Shown here in pieces: positions 6,475-16,494 of a stretch of 64,000 nt of DNA. The notes under the pieces were generated by a model. The model made no database searches. It saw only the letters and a list, made by a program, of their open reading frames with translations, and was not told the origin of the DNA. The translations under genes were made by a program, and so were the position numbers. The DNA is from JAUASW01 sp036880965 (GTDB taxonomy: Bacteria; Pseudomonadota; Gammaproteobacteria; Burkholderiales; Burkholderiaceae_C). The stretch's first letter is position 1. Each line of letters begins with the position of its first letter. Location of the stretch: contig NZ_JBAJMV010000001.1 in the NCBI RefSeq assembly GCF_036880965.1, positions 682,001 to 746,000 on the forward strand, given 5' to 3'.

Positions 6475-8345
6475 ACCAAGTTTCCCTGCGCCAGGCGGGC
6501 GCCGCCGACTGGCCCGCCGTGGAGGCCCTGTTGCTGACCAACAAGCTTCCAACGGAGGGTGCGCAAGCCCACCTCTCCACCTACGTGCTTGCCGTCTCGA
6601 ACGGCGAGGTCGTCGGCTGCGCCGGCGCCGAGGTCTATGGCTCCTTGGCGCTGCTGCGCTCGGTGGCCGTGGCGCCCGGCCTGCACAAGCAAGGCATCGG
6701 CCGCCTGCTCTTGCAAACCATGCTGCAACAGGCGCGGGCGCGCGATATCGCTTCGCTCCATCTGCTGACCGTCACCGCACCGGAATACTTCGCCTTGTAC
6801 GGTTTCAAGCGCGGCAAGCTGGAAGACGCTCCCGCTGCCTTGAAGGCCTCGGCGGAGTTCCAGGGCGCCTGCCCAGCCTGTGCCGCCTTCATGAGCCTGA
6901 CCCTGCACGAGGCACCCGAGGTGGAGGCTGACCTGCCCATCGCGGTGCTTGGTGCAGGTCCAGTAGGCCTCGCTGCCGTGGCCCAGTTGATCGAAAGAGG
7001 TCTGCCCTTCGTCGCGCTGGAGGCCGGGAGCCGCGTCGGTGCCAACCTCCTGGACTACGGTCATGTCCGCTTGTTCTCGCCCTGGAGATACAACGTTGAT
7101 GCTGCCGTGGCGCGGCTGCTGAAACCCACCAGCTGGACGGCGCCGCCAGAGGCCGAACTGCCCCATGCCGCGGACATCGTCAATCGAGTCATGCAACCGT
7201 TCGCCGCGCTGCCGGAGGTCGCCCGGGCGTTGAAGCTCGGAGCGCGCGTGCTTGCCATCAGCCGCGAGGGCTACGACAAGGTGAAGACCACCGGCCGCGA
7301 CCAGGCCGCCTTCGTGGTTCGCTTTGTCCAGGACGGGCGCGAGCAGGAATTGCGTGCTCGCGCCGTGATCGACGCAACGGGCACCTGGGGCACCCCCAAT
7401 CCCATCGGCGCCAACGGGCTCCCTGCGATTGGCGAGGCCGCGGTGGCCGCGCAAGTCTTCTACGGCATTCCAGACATCGCCGGCTCGCAGCGCGCACGCT
7501 ATGCCGGCAAGCGGACCCTGGTGGTGGGTGCCGGCCATTCGGCGGCCAACGCACTGCTGTACCTGGCAGACCTTGCCAAGCAATCGCCCGGCACCCGCTT
7601 GGCCTGGGCGGTTCGCTCGCCCGCTCTGCAGCGGGCTTTCGGTGGCGGCAGTGCCGATGTGTTGCCGGCCCGAGGCGAACTGGGCAGTTCGCTGCGGCGT
7701 TTGCGTGACAGCGGCGAGATGGAGTTCTTCAGCGGCGTGCGCATCACCGAGATTCGGCAGGAGCCTTCGGGGCAACTCTCGGTACATGGCATCGATGCAC
7801 GGCGCCAGCCAGTCGAAGTAGCGGGCATCGACGAGATCATCTGTGCGACCGGCCAGCGCCCGGACCTGAGCCTGAGCAACGAGTTGCGCCTGAAGCTGGA
7901 CCCCTGGCTGGAATCCACCGAGCCACTGGGCCCCTTGATCGACCCGAACCTGCACAGCTGCGGGACGGTGCGGCCCCACGGTCATCGCGAGCTGGCACAT
8001 CCCGAGCCGGGCTTTTACACGGTCGGCGTGAAGAGCTATGGCCGAGCACCGACCTTCCTGATGGCCACCGGTTTCGAGCAGGCGCGATCCGTTGTGGCGG
8101 CTTTGGCGGGCGACCTTGAGGCAGCCGACAGGGTTGAGCTGGACCTGCCAGAGACAGGGGTCTGCTCGATCGGCCCGACGGATTCCGACGCGGGCAGCGA
8201 GGCCTGCTGCGGCGCGCCCGCTGCCGAATCATTGGCCGCCAAGCCTGTGACGCCCGTCGTTGCAAGCCAGCCGGCTGCATCGTCGTGCTGCGGCCCAAAG
8301 CCCGCGCCGGCGACTGCTGCAGCCGCCTCGAGATGCTGCGGATGA
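6465..8345 (+). CDS. Fusion of ArsN-like GNAT acetyltransferase and ArsO-like flavin monooxygenase
   Basis: A 626-residue two-domain protein. Residues 1-148 are a GNAT domain with the acetyl-CoA loop near 74-80 (HKQGIGR), resembling arsenic-linked ArsN2, including its C136/C139 pair. From about 158 there is an FAD/NADPH oxidoreductase with GxGxxG at 163-168 and a second Rossmann motif GAGHSA at 355-360. The C-terminal ~50 residues are low complexity with three CCG motifs (C581-582, C608-609, C624-625). ArsN and ArsO are usually separate genes in ars clusters. Chemistry is not proven: acetylation and oxidation of an arsenical or antibiotic-like organoarsenical is a reasonable inference. The start overlaps the MarR gene by 10 nt, and the stop overlaps the MFS start (ATGA). 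Confidence 0.85.
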   Translation: MLLNQVSLRQAGAADWPAVEALLLTNKLPTEGAQAHLSTYVLAVSNGEVVGCAGAEVYGSLALLRSVAVAPGLHKQGIGRLLLQTMLQQARARDIASLHLLTVTAPEYFALYGFKRGKLEDAPAALKASAEFQGACPACAAFMSLTLHEAPEVEADLPIAVLGAGPVGLAAVAQLIERGLPFVALEAGSRVGANLLDYGHVRLFSPWRYNVDAAVARLLKPTSWTAPPEAELPHAADIVNRVMQPFAALPEVARALKLGARVLAISREGYDKVKTTGRDQAAFVVRFVQDGREQELRARAVIDATGTWGTPNPIGANGLPAIGEAAVAAQVFYGIPDIAGSQRARYAGKRTLVVGAGHSAANALLYLADLAKQSPGTRLAWAVRSPALQRAFGGGSADVLPARGELGSSLRRLRDSGEMEFFSGVRITEIRQEPSGQLSVHGIDARRQPVEVAGIDEIICATGQRPDLSLSNELRLKLDPWLESTEPLGPLIDPNLHSCGTVRPHGHRELAHPEPGFYTVGVKSYGRAPTFLMATGFEQARSVVAALAGDLEAADRVELDLPETGVCSIGPTDSDAGSEACCGAPAAESLAAKPVTPVVASQPAASSCCGPKPAPATAAAASRCCG

Positions 8346-9601
8346 GCAGGCGAACAGGGCGGACGGCGACCGTCATTGCGCTGGGCTCTGCCCAGACACT
8401 GGCGTGGGCCTCGTCCTACTACCTCCCGGCGATGCTGGCACAGCCCATGGCCCGCTCGCTGGGGCTGAGTGCGCCGGACATCTTTGCGACCTTCTCTGTT
8501 GCGCTGATCGTCTCAGCCTTGATCGGCCCTCGGGCCGGGCGCCTCATCGACCAGCACGGGGGCCGGCCGGTGCTGGCAGGCACCAGTCTGCTCTTCGCTG
8601 CAGGCCTGGCCTTGATGGCCGGCAGCACGAGCTTCACCGGTGTACTGCTGGCCTGGGTCGTGATGGGCATCGCCATGGGCAGCGGCTTGTACGAAGCCGC
8701 CTTCGCCACCATCGTCAGGCTGCACCGGATGGAGTCTCGCCACATGATTACCGGCATCACCCTGATTGCCGGATTCGCCAGCACCGTGGGGTGGCCGCTG
8801 AGCGCCTGGGTCAGTGCGCAGTGGGGATGGCGTGAAGCCTGCTGGACTTGGGCCGCGTTGCATGTGATGGTCGGTCTGCCCTTGAATCTGAGCCTGCCGC
8901 GCGCCGAGACAGGGCAGGAATTGATTGCGGCGACGGCCGATGTGAAAGATGAGCCAGCGATCGCTGAACCGGGACTCGCGCCGGTGCTGGCCTTGTCATT
9001 CGTGTTTGCCACAACCTGGTTCACCAGCACGGCCATGGCCGCGCATTTCCCGCGCCTGTTGCAAGGGTTCGGCATTGGCGTGGCAGGCGCCGTCGGCATC
9101 GCTGCACTGATCGGTCCATCGCAGGTCGCCGCACGCCTGTTTGAGTTCGGCTTCCTGCGCCGAGTGCACCCACTGCTGTCGGCTCGACTGGCAACGCTGA
9201 CACATCCGCTGGGCGCGCTTGGCCTGCTGATCCTCGGGGCACCCGCGGGCATTGCCTTCGGTGTGCTGCATGGCGCAGGCAACGGCGTGCTGACCATCGC
9301 AAAGGGAACCTTGCCACTGGTGCTCTTTGGTGCCCAAGGCTATGGCCATCGCCAAGGCATGCTCATGCTGCCCGCGCGCATTGCTCAGGCCTTTGCGCCT
9401 TGGTTGTTCGGCATCGCCTTGGATCGATGGCAGGGGCAAGCGCTGTGGCTCACCACGGCTTTGGGGCTGCTCGCATTCGGCACGCTCATGGCCGTGGGAC
9501 AGCTTCAAAAGAAGCCGCTGCAGCAACAACAAGCTGCCTTGAACCAAACATCACCGACGCTCCCGCCACCACAGCGCCAACGCTCCAAGACCAAACAGTA
9601 G
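8342..9601 (+). CDS. MFS transporter of the arsenic cluster
   Basis: A 419-residue major facilitator protein with about twelve hydrophobic segments; the loop 2-3 motif appears as GPRAGRLIDQHGGRP. It probably exports the product of the preceding fusion enzyme or arsenite itself (compare ArsJ/ArsK-type MFS carriers), but the substrate cannot be read from sequence. The ATG at 8342 overlaps the fusion-gene stop (ATGA) and is preferred over an upstream in-frame start. The last 51 nt run antisense into the 3' end of the gene at 9551, and the Gln/Pro/Lys-rich tail encoded there looks like an acquired extension. Confidence 0.82.
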   Translation: MSRRTGRTATVIALGSAQTLAWASSYYLPAMLAQPMARSLGLSAPDIFATFSVALIVSALIGPRAGRLIDQHGGRPVLAGTSLLFAAGLALMAGSTSFTGVLLAWVVMGIAMGSGLYEAAFATIVRLHRMESRHMITGITLIAGFASTVGWPLSAWVSAQWGWREACWTWAALHVMVGLPLNLSLPRAETGQELIAATADVKDEPAIAEPGLAPVLALSFVFATTWFTSTAMAAHFPRLLQGFGIGVAGAVGIAALIGPSQVAARLFEFGFLRRVHPLLSARLATLTHPLGALGLLILGAPAGIAFGVLHGAGNGVLTIAKGTLPLVLFGAQGYGHRQGMLMLPARIAQAFAPWLFGIALDRWQGQALWLTTALGLLAFGTLMAVGQLQKKPLQQQQAALNQTSPTLPPPQRQRSKTKQ

Positions 9602-11008
9602 CCCGAGCAGCCATGCGGGCACTGAAGCAGCAGCCGACTGCGACACCGCACGCGCCAGATCCGCTGCCTGCACCACGGCCGCCTCGCGCTTGATCGCCTG
9701 CTGCCATTGCGGCCAAGCATCCTTGCCGAAGACATACATCCGCGCCGCCGCGAGCTTGCCCTCCGCTGGCGCGATCACCAGCCATCCCGCTGAACGCGGC
9801 CAAAGCGCAGCACAGGCATCGTCAGCGCGATCCGCACGCCGCTGCAGCTGGAGCCGCACTCGGTCTGCGGGGGCCTCCGCCGCCAGTTCGCCCGCTCCAC
9901 CACGCAGGCAGACCACCGTGCGCTCGCCGGCCCGAGGCATCGCATCCGGGAACACCCACTGCGCCTCGCGCTGCTGACGCAGGCCCGCCTGATCGAGCAC
10001 GCTTTGCCACCAGCTGCCGAGCAGCTGCGGCGAACTGATTGCATGGCGGTGCCAATCGGTGAGGCCCAGCCAGACGATGCGGCCGTGCTGCCAGCGGCGT
10101 TGCCAGAGCCAGGGCCTGTCGGTCGCGTTGGCACGCCAGGCGCCGCGTGCGCTGATCGAGGGCCGGAGCGCAGCGAACGACAACTCCAAGCCAGGCAGGG
10201 GCTGCAAGGTCGCGGGCCCTTGCGGCGCCAGCGGCAGTTGCAGCTCGCGACTCCACACACCGGCATCGCGCGCATTGCCGGCCAGCACGACCAGCGGCAC
10301 GCCCTGCTCCACGTGCGCCAGCAAGGCCTGGCGCGCGCTGGCAGCGAGGCTCTCAAAATGGGCCGCATCGATGAGGATCAGCTCGGGCGTGGCCATGGCG
10401 CTGCGCGGCGTTTCGGCACGGGTGACGGTCTTGCCGAGCGTGAGCTGCCAATCGAGGTTGGCGCCGCTGGCCAGCAGCAGTTGGTTGAGCGCCTGCGCGT
10501 CGAAGGACGGTGCACCGAAGCGGCCCCGGACCTGCAGCGGCGCGCTTTCCTGCACGTCCAACGGCACGGGGCCTTGTTCCAGCGGCTTGCCGGCGGCATC
10601 GAGCACCCGGGCTTGCAAGACCATGGCTTCAGCCACCGGCGGCAGCCAACTCACCGAGGCCTCGGCGCCGCTGGCGCTGGTCTGCGCAAGCAGGCTGCCG
10701 TTTTCATCGAGCAACTGCAGACGCCAGCTCGCGAGCGGCTGGCTGCGCTTGAGCGTCAAGCTGAATGTGCGACCGAGGGCCAGCTGGCGCGGGAAGTCGA
10801 GCTGGATGCCGGGCTCGCTTGAAGGCGCTGGCGCGGAGGCCTGCGCGCGTTCGCCTGGCATGGTGGGCTCGGCGATCAGCAAGGCGAGGCCCGCTGCCGC
10901 GAGCAGGACCAGGGCTGCGTTGATCCTTTGGCGCGCGCGCAGGTAGAGCATCGCACTCACCGCGCCAATCAGGCCGACGACGCCGGCAATGAGCAGCGCC
11001 CCGCTCAT
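9551..11008 (-). CDS. Membrane protein, last gene of the MoxR/TldD operon
   Basis: A 485-residue protein with two N-terminal hydrophobic segments (about 1-22 and 29-47), a large probably periplasmic region, and a C-terminal segment (about 462-480) followed by WWRERR. The middle part resembles the glutamine-amidotransferase-like domain found in membrane proteins of MoxR/BatA clusters, but no catalytic triad was identified. The ATG at 11008 overlaps the upstream gene's stop (ATGA). It ends the ten-gene operon and overlaps the MFS gene tail to tail by 51 nt. Confidence 0.65.
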   Translation of the reverse strand: MSGALLIAGVVGLIGAVSAMLYLRARQRINAALVLLAAAGLALLIAEPTMPGERAQASAPAPSSEPGIQLDFPRQLALGRTFSLTLKRSQPLASWRLQLLDENGSLLAQTSASGAEASVSWLPPVAEAMVLQARVLDAAGKPLEQGPVPLDVQESAPLQVRGRFGAPSFDAQALNQLLLASGANLDWQLTLGKTVTRAETPRSAMATPELILIDAAHFESLAASARQALLAHVEQGVPLVVLAGNARDAGVWSRELQLPLAPQGPATLQPLPGLELSFAALRPSISARGAWRANATDRPWLWQRRWQHGRIVWLGLTDWHRHAISSPQLLGSWWQSVLDQAGLRQQREAQWVFPDAMPRAGERTVVCLRGGAGELAAEAPADRVRLQLQRRADRADDACAALWPRSAGWLVIAPAEGKLAAARMYVFGKDAWPQWQQAIKREAAVVQAADLARAVSQSAAASVPAWLLGLLFGLGALALWWRERR

Positions 11009-12999
11009 GGCTCGCTCCGTTGCTGCCAGGCCTTGCTGAAGGGCGTGGCCGTGGACGGCTCGGCCTGCAGGCGAACGCCAGCTTCGGTAACGCTGCCGCG
11101 CAGCCAGGCGCGCAGTGCGGGCCGGCAATTGGCGCAGCCATCCATCACGTCCTGCAGCGCGCGCTGGGCGGCGAGGCGGTCTTCGTCGGCGCGGATGCGC
11201 TCGCGTATCCAATCCTGCGCGGTGCGGCTCCAGAGCGCGGGCAGCGCCGCTTGCTCGCTGGCCAGCGCGGCCATCAGTTCGCGCAGGTGCGCGGGCACGG
11301 TCTCAGGCATGGCGCCCTGCTCGCGGCGGTAGGGTGCGGTGCCCACGGCATCGCCACTCATGCGCTTTTCTTCCTTGATCGGCGGTGGCGCGAAGGCGGT
11401 GCGGTGCAGGTAGATGCGGTCGGCCTGCTGCAGCTGCTTGATCGCCTCCAGCGCCTTGTATTCATGCGGCAAGGCCGGCTGCGGCGCTATCGCGCGCAGC
11501 TGCTTCTCGGCATCCCACATGGCAGAGAGCGCGCGACGCAGGATCTTCTTGGTGGCTTCATCGAACAGCGTGGCGTTCTCGGCCTGGTCGTGCGCATGGC
11601 CGAAGCGGTGGAGGATGTCCTGCTTCTCCTCGCTCCCATGCTCGCCCCCATGCTCATCGCCATGGTCGTCCCCAAAAAGGCTGGACTCCTCACCAAGGAA
11701 CTGGCCGTAGCGCAGCCGCAGGCGGGACTGGTCGGCCGCAATCGCCTCGCTGCGCGCGCGCAGTTGCCCCGGCGGGAAGCGCGGGTTGGCCTTCATCTCG
11801 CTGAGCAGTTGCTCGGTGTCTATGATGATCTGGCGCTGGCTGCGCAGGTTCTCGGGCTTGACCAGCATGGGCAGGGCCGAGCTCTCGGTCTCGGCCGCTT
11901 GCAGGCCGGGCAGGCGCAGCGTGTAGGTGGGCGAGCTGACGATGTGGGGGCGCGGCGCGGCGTTGTCGGCCGCGCGCACGAAGAAGTAGAGCTCGTCGCC
12001 CGGCTCCATGCCCAGCTCGGAGAGCAGCCAGGTCTTGTCCCAGCGGCGCTGGCGCGGGTCGCTGCTCACCGGCATGGGCAGCTCGCGGTCGCTGAAGCGA
12101 ATGTTCTCGCCACTGCCGCGCGCCAGCGTCAGGTGCAGGCTGGCCCGCTCGATCTTGTAGTCATCGCTGAGGGTCACGGCGATGCGGGCCGAGCGCGCGT
12201 CGCGGGCCAGCACCTGGATCAGTTCATCGGGCGATTCGATGGCGATGCGCGGCGCTCCGTCGGGCGTGACCAGCACCGTGTAGCGCTGCCCTTGCCAGCG
12301 CCAGAACATCGCCTCGTTGGCCTGCCAGCTCGCGCAGCGCGGCGCGAACGGTAGGCGGCTGCCGTCACTCAGCTCGATGGCAGCAGCATTGGCCGGCTCG
12401 GTCTTCAGGCACCAGCGGATCTCGCTGTGCTCGGGCACCTGCAAGGCCTTGGGCGCGGTCTCGTAGGCGGCGAAGCCGGTGTAGGCCGGTGGCGTGACCT
12501 GCAGCAGCAGCTCATTGGCAGCCGCCGCCGATGCTGGCAACGCCTGCGGTGCAAGACCGGACGACTGCCCCGGCCACAGCCACAGCATCGCCGCTGCCGC
12601 AAAGCTCAGCGCCAACCAGCGCCTATCGAAGCGGGCCTGCACGCTGGCGATGCGGCGCAGCGCCGCGGCGTCGACCGCCTGTGCGAGCCGGCCCAGAAGA
12701 CGCTGCTGCTGCAGACGGGCCAGCGGCCCTGCTGTGTCGGTGCCCTGCTGCAGCAAGGCGCTGCTGTCTTCCAGCGCCGGCACGGCGGCATCCAGCCAGC
12801 GCGGCCATTGGCGCTCCGCCCGTTGGCGCAGACGCCAGAAATCAAAGCCCAGCACCAGCAGCGCGACGAGCAGGCCTGGCCAGGAGCGCAAGAGCAGCCA
12901 GGGCAGCACGAGCGCCAGCCACCAGGGCCAACGGCGCGCCATCAGCGCGCGCAAGAGGCGTGGCTGCAAGGCCGAGTAGGCGTCAGCGGCGGCGCGCAT
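11005..12999 (-). CDS. DUF4175-like large membrane protein
   Basis: About 664 residues. Two or three hydrophobic segments lie in the first ~190 residues, then a long soluble region with beta-rich and helical parts. A charged segment rich in His, Asp and Glu (encoded about 11620-11680; GDDHGDEHGGEHG) could bind divalent metal. The organisation fits DUF4175-type proteins encoded with MoxR and DUF58. The ATG at 12999 overlaps the previous gene by 17 nt; an upstream in-frame ATG at 13068 would overlap by 86 nt. Function unknown; a structural or chaperone-like role with the MoxR ATPase is inference. Confidence 0.65.
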   Translation of the reverse strand: MRAAADAYSALQPRLLRALMARRWPWWLALVLPWLLLRSWPGLLVALLVLGFDFWRLRQRAERQWPRWLDAAVPALEDSSALLQQGTDTAGPLARLQQQRLLGRLAQAVDAAALRRIASVQARFDRRWLALSFAAAAMLWLWPGQSSGLAPQALPASAAAANELLLQVTPPAYTGFAAYETAPKALQVPEHSEIRWCLKTEPANAAAIELSDGSRLPFAPRCASWQANEAMFWRWQGQRYTVLVTPDGAPRIAIESPDELIQVLARDARSARIAVTLSDDYKIERASLHLTLARGSGENIRFSDRELPMPVSSDPRQRRWDKTWLLSELGMEPGDELYFFVRAADNAAPRPHIVSSPTYTLRLPGLQAAETESSALPMLVKPENLRSQRQIIIDTEQLLSEMKANPRFPPGQLRARSEAIAADQSRLRLRYGQFLGEESSLFGDDHGDEHGGEHGSEEKQDILHRFGHAHDQAENATLFDEATKKILRRALSAMWDAEKQLRAIAPQPALPHEYKALEAIKQLQQADRIYLHRTAFAPPPIKEEKRMSGDAVGTAPYRREQGAMPETVPAHLRELMAALASEQAALPALWSRTAQDWIRERIRADEDRLAAQRALQDVMDGCANCRPALRAWLRGSVTEAGVRLQAEPSTATPFSKAWQQRSEP

Positions 13000-13969
13000 G
13001 CGCGAGCCCCCTTTCCAGCGCGAACAGCAAGGCCAGCAGCGGCGCGAGCCAGGCGTGCAGCGCGTCAATCGGCAGCAGGGCCGGCGTGGCGCCTGCGGCG
13101 GCCTGCAGTGTCATCGACGGTGCGGCATGGGGCTCGGGCGCTTGCGCCATCGCCTGCCAACGTTGGTAGAGCGCCCGCGCGCCATCAATGTCCTGCAGGG
13201 CTGCGGAATCCACCGCAAGCACGGTGCTGCGCGCGCCCGCCTTCTTGTTCAAGCTGCTGCGCTCGGTTGCCCACCACAGCGGAGACCGCCAGCGCGCATC
13301 GGGCGGCTCGGGCTTGTCCCAGACGATCAGCTCGGTCTTGTCGCTCGGCGTCTCGTCGAACAGGTAGCGGTCACGCCCCTGGCCTGCGCTCTCGAAGGCC
13401 TTGAACAAGGCGCGCCATTCGTCGGCACGGTCGCTCGCGAGGACAATGCGGCGCTCCCGCTTCTCGCTGGGCACTGGCAGTGGCTGCACACGCAGCGCCA
13501 GCTTGTGGGCCAGCGTGGGCGCCTCGGCGGCCATGGGCACGGCATCGCCACGCGCCAGCAGCAGCCATCGGGCCCCGGCCTGCCATTCGCGCTCGTGCGC
13601 GGCCAGCCAGGCGAGCGCATCGCCCTCGGGCAGCTCGAGGCGCCGCACGTCCTGCATGCCGGACTCCTTGATCTGCGCCTCGACCCAAGCCGGATCGGCG
13701 CCACGCGTCACCAGGACGGTGTCGCCCCGCCAGGCCAAGGCCACATCGGCCAGCCAGGCGATCACGCCCAGCAGCAGCAGACAGCGCAGCAGGAGCAGCA
13801 GGCGTTCGACCCAGACCCACACGCGCTGCTGCTGCGGCGGCGCCTTGGGCAGGAAACGCGCGGTGGCGAGCAGCTCGGCGCGCAGGCGCTGGTGCTTCTC
13901 GCGGTGCCACCAGATTGGGAGCAGCAGCACGGGCAAGGCCCACCACCAGGCAGCGAATGCATTCGTCAT
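12983..13969 (-). CDS. BatA-like N-terminal membrane-domain protein
   Basis: A 328-residue protein beginning with the BatA/aerotolerance-type arrangement: a short hydrophobic segment ending in WWHREKHQRLRAELLATARF, then a second membrane segment at about 55-75. The remainder lacks a clear von Willebrand MIDAS motif, and a hydrophobic stretch occurs near the C-terminus. The ATG at 13969 overlaps the DUF58 stop (ATGA). Such proteins anchor MoxR/VWA systems in the inner membrane. The call rests on the N-terminus and operon context. Confidence 0.68.
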   Translation of the reverse strand: MTNAFAAWWWALPVLLLPIWWHREKHQRLRAELLATARFLPKAPPQQQRVWVWVERLLLLLRCLLLLGVIAWLADVALAWRGDTVLVTRGADPAWVEAQIKESGMQDVRRLELPEGDALAWLAAHEREWQAGARWLLLARGDAVPMAAEAPTLAHKLALRVQPLPVPSEKRERRIVLASDRADEWRALFKAFESAGQGRDRYLFDETPSDKTELIVWDKPEPPDARWRSPLWWATERSSLNKKAGARSTVLAVDSAALQDIDGARALYQRWQAMAQAPEPHAAPSMTLQAAAGATPALLPIDALHAWLAPLLALLFALERGLAHARRR

Positions 13970-14850
13970 GCCCGCCCCGCCAATTGCAGCCAGCGACGCA
14001 GCACCGTGCCGACAGCCTGCTCGATCGATGCCGTGAGCAGCGGCATGTCGTGCTGCCGGCATTGGGTCTTCACCGCATCGAAGTGAGCGCTGCGCGCGCT
14101 GCGGTAGGCCGCCTTGGCCTCGGCATCGAAGCGATGCAATCCTTCCACCCGCTCAGGGTCGCGGTAGGCGCCGCCGCTGGCGAAGCTGGCGTCTTTCTCG
14201 GCCTGCGTGGAGAGGCTCAGCAAGCGCACGTCATGCGAGAGATGGCGCAAGCGCAAGAGCGCCTCGGACAGCGGCGACGGCCAGTCCAGGAAATCGCTGA
14301 CTGCGAAGATCAAACTCGGCGAGCGTGCGAAATGCAGGTGGGCGCGCAGCATCGGCTCATCTGGCAAACCACCGCCCGCCTCCACCCGACTCAGTTGCGC
14401 CAGCACCTTGTGCAGCTGGCGCGGCCCGCGCGAGGCCGGCGTGAAGGCCACGCGGTCCTGGCCCGCAATGATCAGGCCGAAGGCATCGCCCTGGCGCTGA
14501 GCCACGGCCGCAATGCAGCCGAGCACGGTGCGCGCGAACCAGAGCTTGGTCAGGCCCTCGATGCTGCGGCTGGGCTCGGCCATCGAGGCGCTGGCATCCA
14601 GCAAGAGCCAGATCGCCACATGGCTGTCGCGCTCGGCTTCGCGCACGTAGTAGCGATCCACGCGGGCCAGGAGCTTCCAATCCACGCGCCGCCATTCATC
14701 GCCCGGCACATAGGCGCGGTACTCGGAGAACTCAACGCCCGCGCCCCGCTCGCGACCCGCATGCAGGCCATGGCCCAGGCCCGCCAGCACATGGCGGATG
14801 ACCAGGTCCAGGTCGGCCGTCTGGGCCAGCAGCGAGGCCGTCGCCAGCAT
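13966..14850 (-). CDS. DUF58 protein with VWA-like fold
   Basis: A 294-residue protein with the DUF58 signature at about 37-58 (GAGVEFSEYRAYVPGDEWRR, then VDW) and a MIDAS-like DASAS at 85-89, the metal-dependent adhesion motif of VWA domains. DUF58 proteins are near-obligate partners of MoxR ATPases and are thought to present clients or metal centres to them. It starts 5 nt after moxR and overlaps the BatA-like gene by 4 nt. Confidence 0.88.
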   Translation of the reverse strand: MLATASLLAQTADLDLVIRHVLAGLGHGLHAGRERGAGVEFSEYRAYVPGDEWRRVDWKLLARVDRYYVREAERDSHVAIWLLLDASASMAEPSRSIEGLTKLWFARTVLGCIAAVAQRQGDAFGLIIAGQDRVAFTPASRGPRQLHKVLAQLSRVEAGGGLPDEPMLRAHLHFARSPSLIFAVSDFLDWPSPLSEALLRLRHLSHDVRLLSLSTQAEKDASFASGGAYRDPERVEGLHRFDAEAKAAYRSARSAHFDAVKTQCRQHDMPLLTASIEQAVGTVLRRWLQLAGRA

Positions 14851-14855
14851 GGTGA

Positions 14856-15860
<1,005 letters not shown>

Positions 15861-15862
15861 GT

Positions 15863-16486
15863 TCAGGCTCCCAATGCGTATTGAACGATGTTGACGGCAA
15901 AGCGTGTGTTGTCGATGGCCAGCCAGCGCTTGTTGCGGAAGTCGTAGTCCCACTCGCAGCCGTAGTCCTTGTTGCTGTAGAGCAGCCGGATGCGGCCGTT
16001 GAACTCGACGGCCTTCAGGTAGTCGTGCACCAGGTCGTCGCCCCAGCCATTCAGCTCCACGCCGGTGTTGGGCGGGCCGTCGAACTTGAAGAAGCTCGAG
16101 TAGATCGGGTGCTTGTTGCTGATCTTGCGCAGTGCGTTGCCGCCGAACATGCGCGCCACCTCGGCTTCGAAGGACTTGGCGAACAGGCCGTCGATGTCGT
16201 GGTTGCAGTCGTCCACGAAGAGGAACCCGCCACCCCTCACATAGCGCTCGAAGTTCTTGCGCTCGGCCGGTGTGAACTGCACCAGCTTGTGCCCGGCCAG
16301 GTAGCAGAACGGGGCTTCCAGCATCTTGGGGTCCGACAGCGCCACCACCCGCTCCACCGGATCAACCCGCAGCGTCGTGTACTCGACCAGCGAGTTCAAC
16401 ACATTGCTGGGCATGCGGATGTCGACATCCCAGTCGCCGGATTCGTAGATCAGGCGGGTGAAGTAGAAGTCGAAGCCGGCCGCCAT
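15863..16486 (-). CDS. DUF4159 protein
   Basis: A 207-residue soluble protein matching the DUF4159 domain: an N-terminal FYFTRLIYESGDWD element, a central GGGFLFVDDCNHD strand-turn resembling a glutamine-amidotransferase-like fold, and a C-terminal NTRFAVNIVQYALG segment. No signal peptide is seen. DUF4159 usually occurs beside MoxR/DUF58/BatA genes, as here. Its biochemical role is unknown. Confidence 0.85.
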   Translation of the reverse strand: MAAGFDFYFTRLIYESGDWDVDIRMPSNVLNSLVEYTTLRVDPVERVVALSDPKMLEAPFCYLAGHKLVQFTPAERKNFERYVRGGGFLFVDDCNHDIDGLFAKSFEAEVARMFGGNALRKISNKHPIYSSFFKFDGPPNTGVELNGWGDDLVHDYLKAVEFNGRIRLLYSNKDYGCEWDYDFRNKRWLAIDNTRFAVNIVQYALGA

Positions 16487-16494
16487 GCCTCAGC

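Noticed and set aside
6033..8000. 655-codon minus-strand frame opposite the MarR and ArsN-ArsO genes
   Set aside because: No motif or ribosome site, and it contradicts the conserved motifs of the plus-strand genes.
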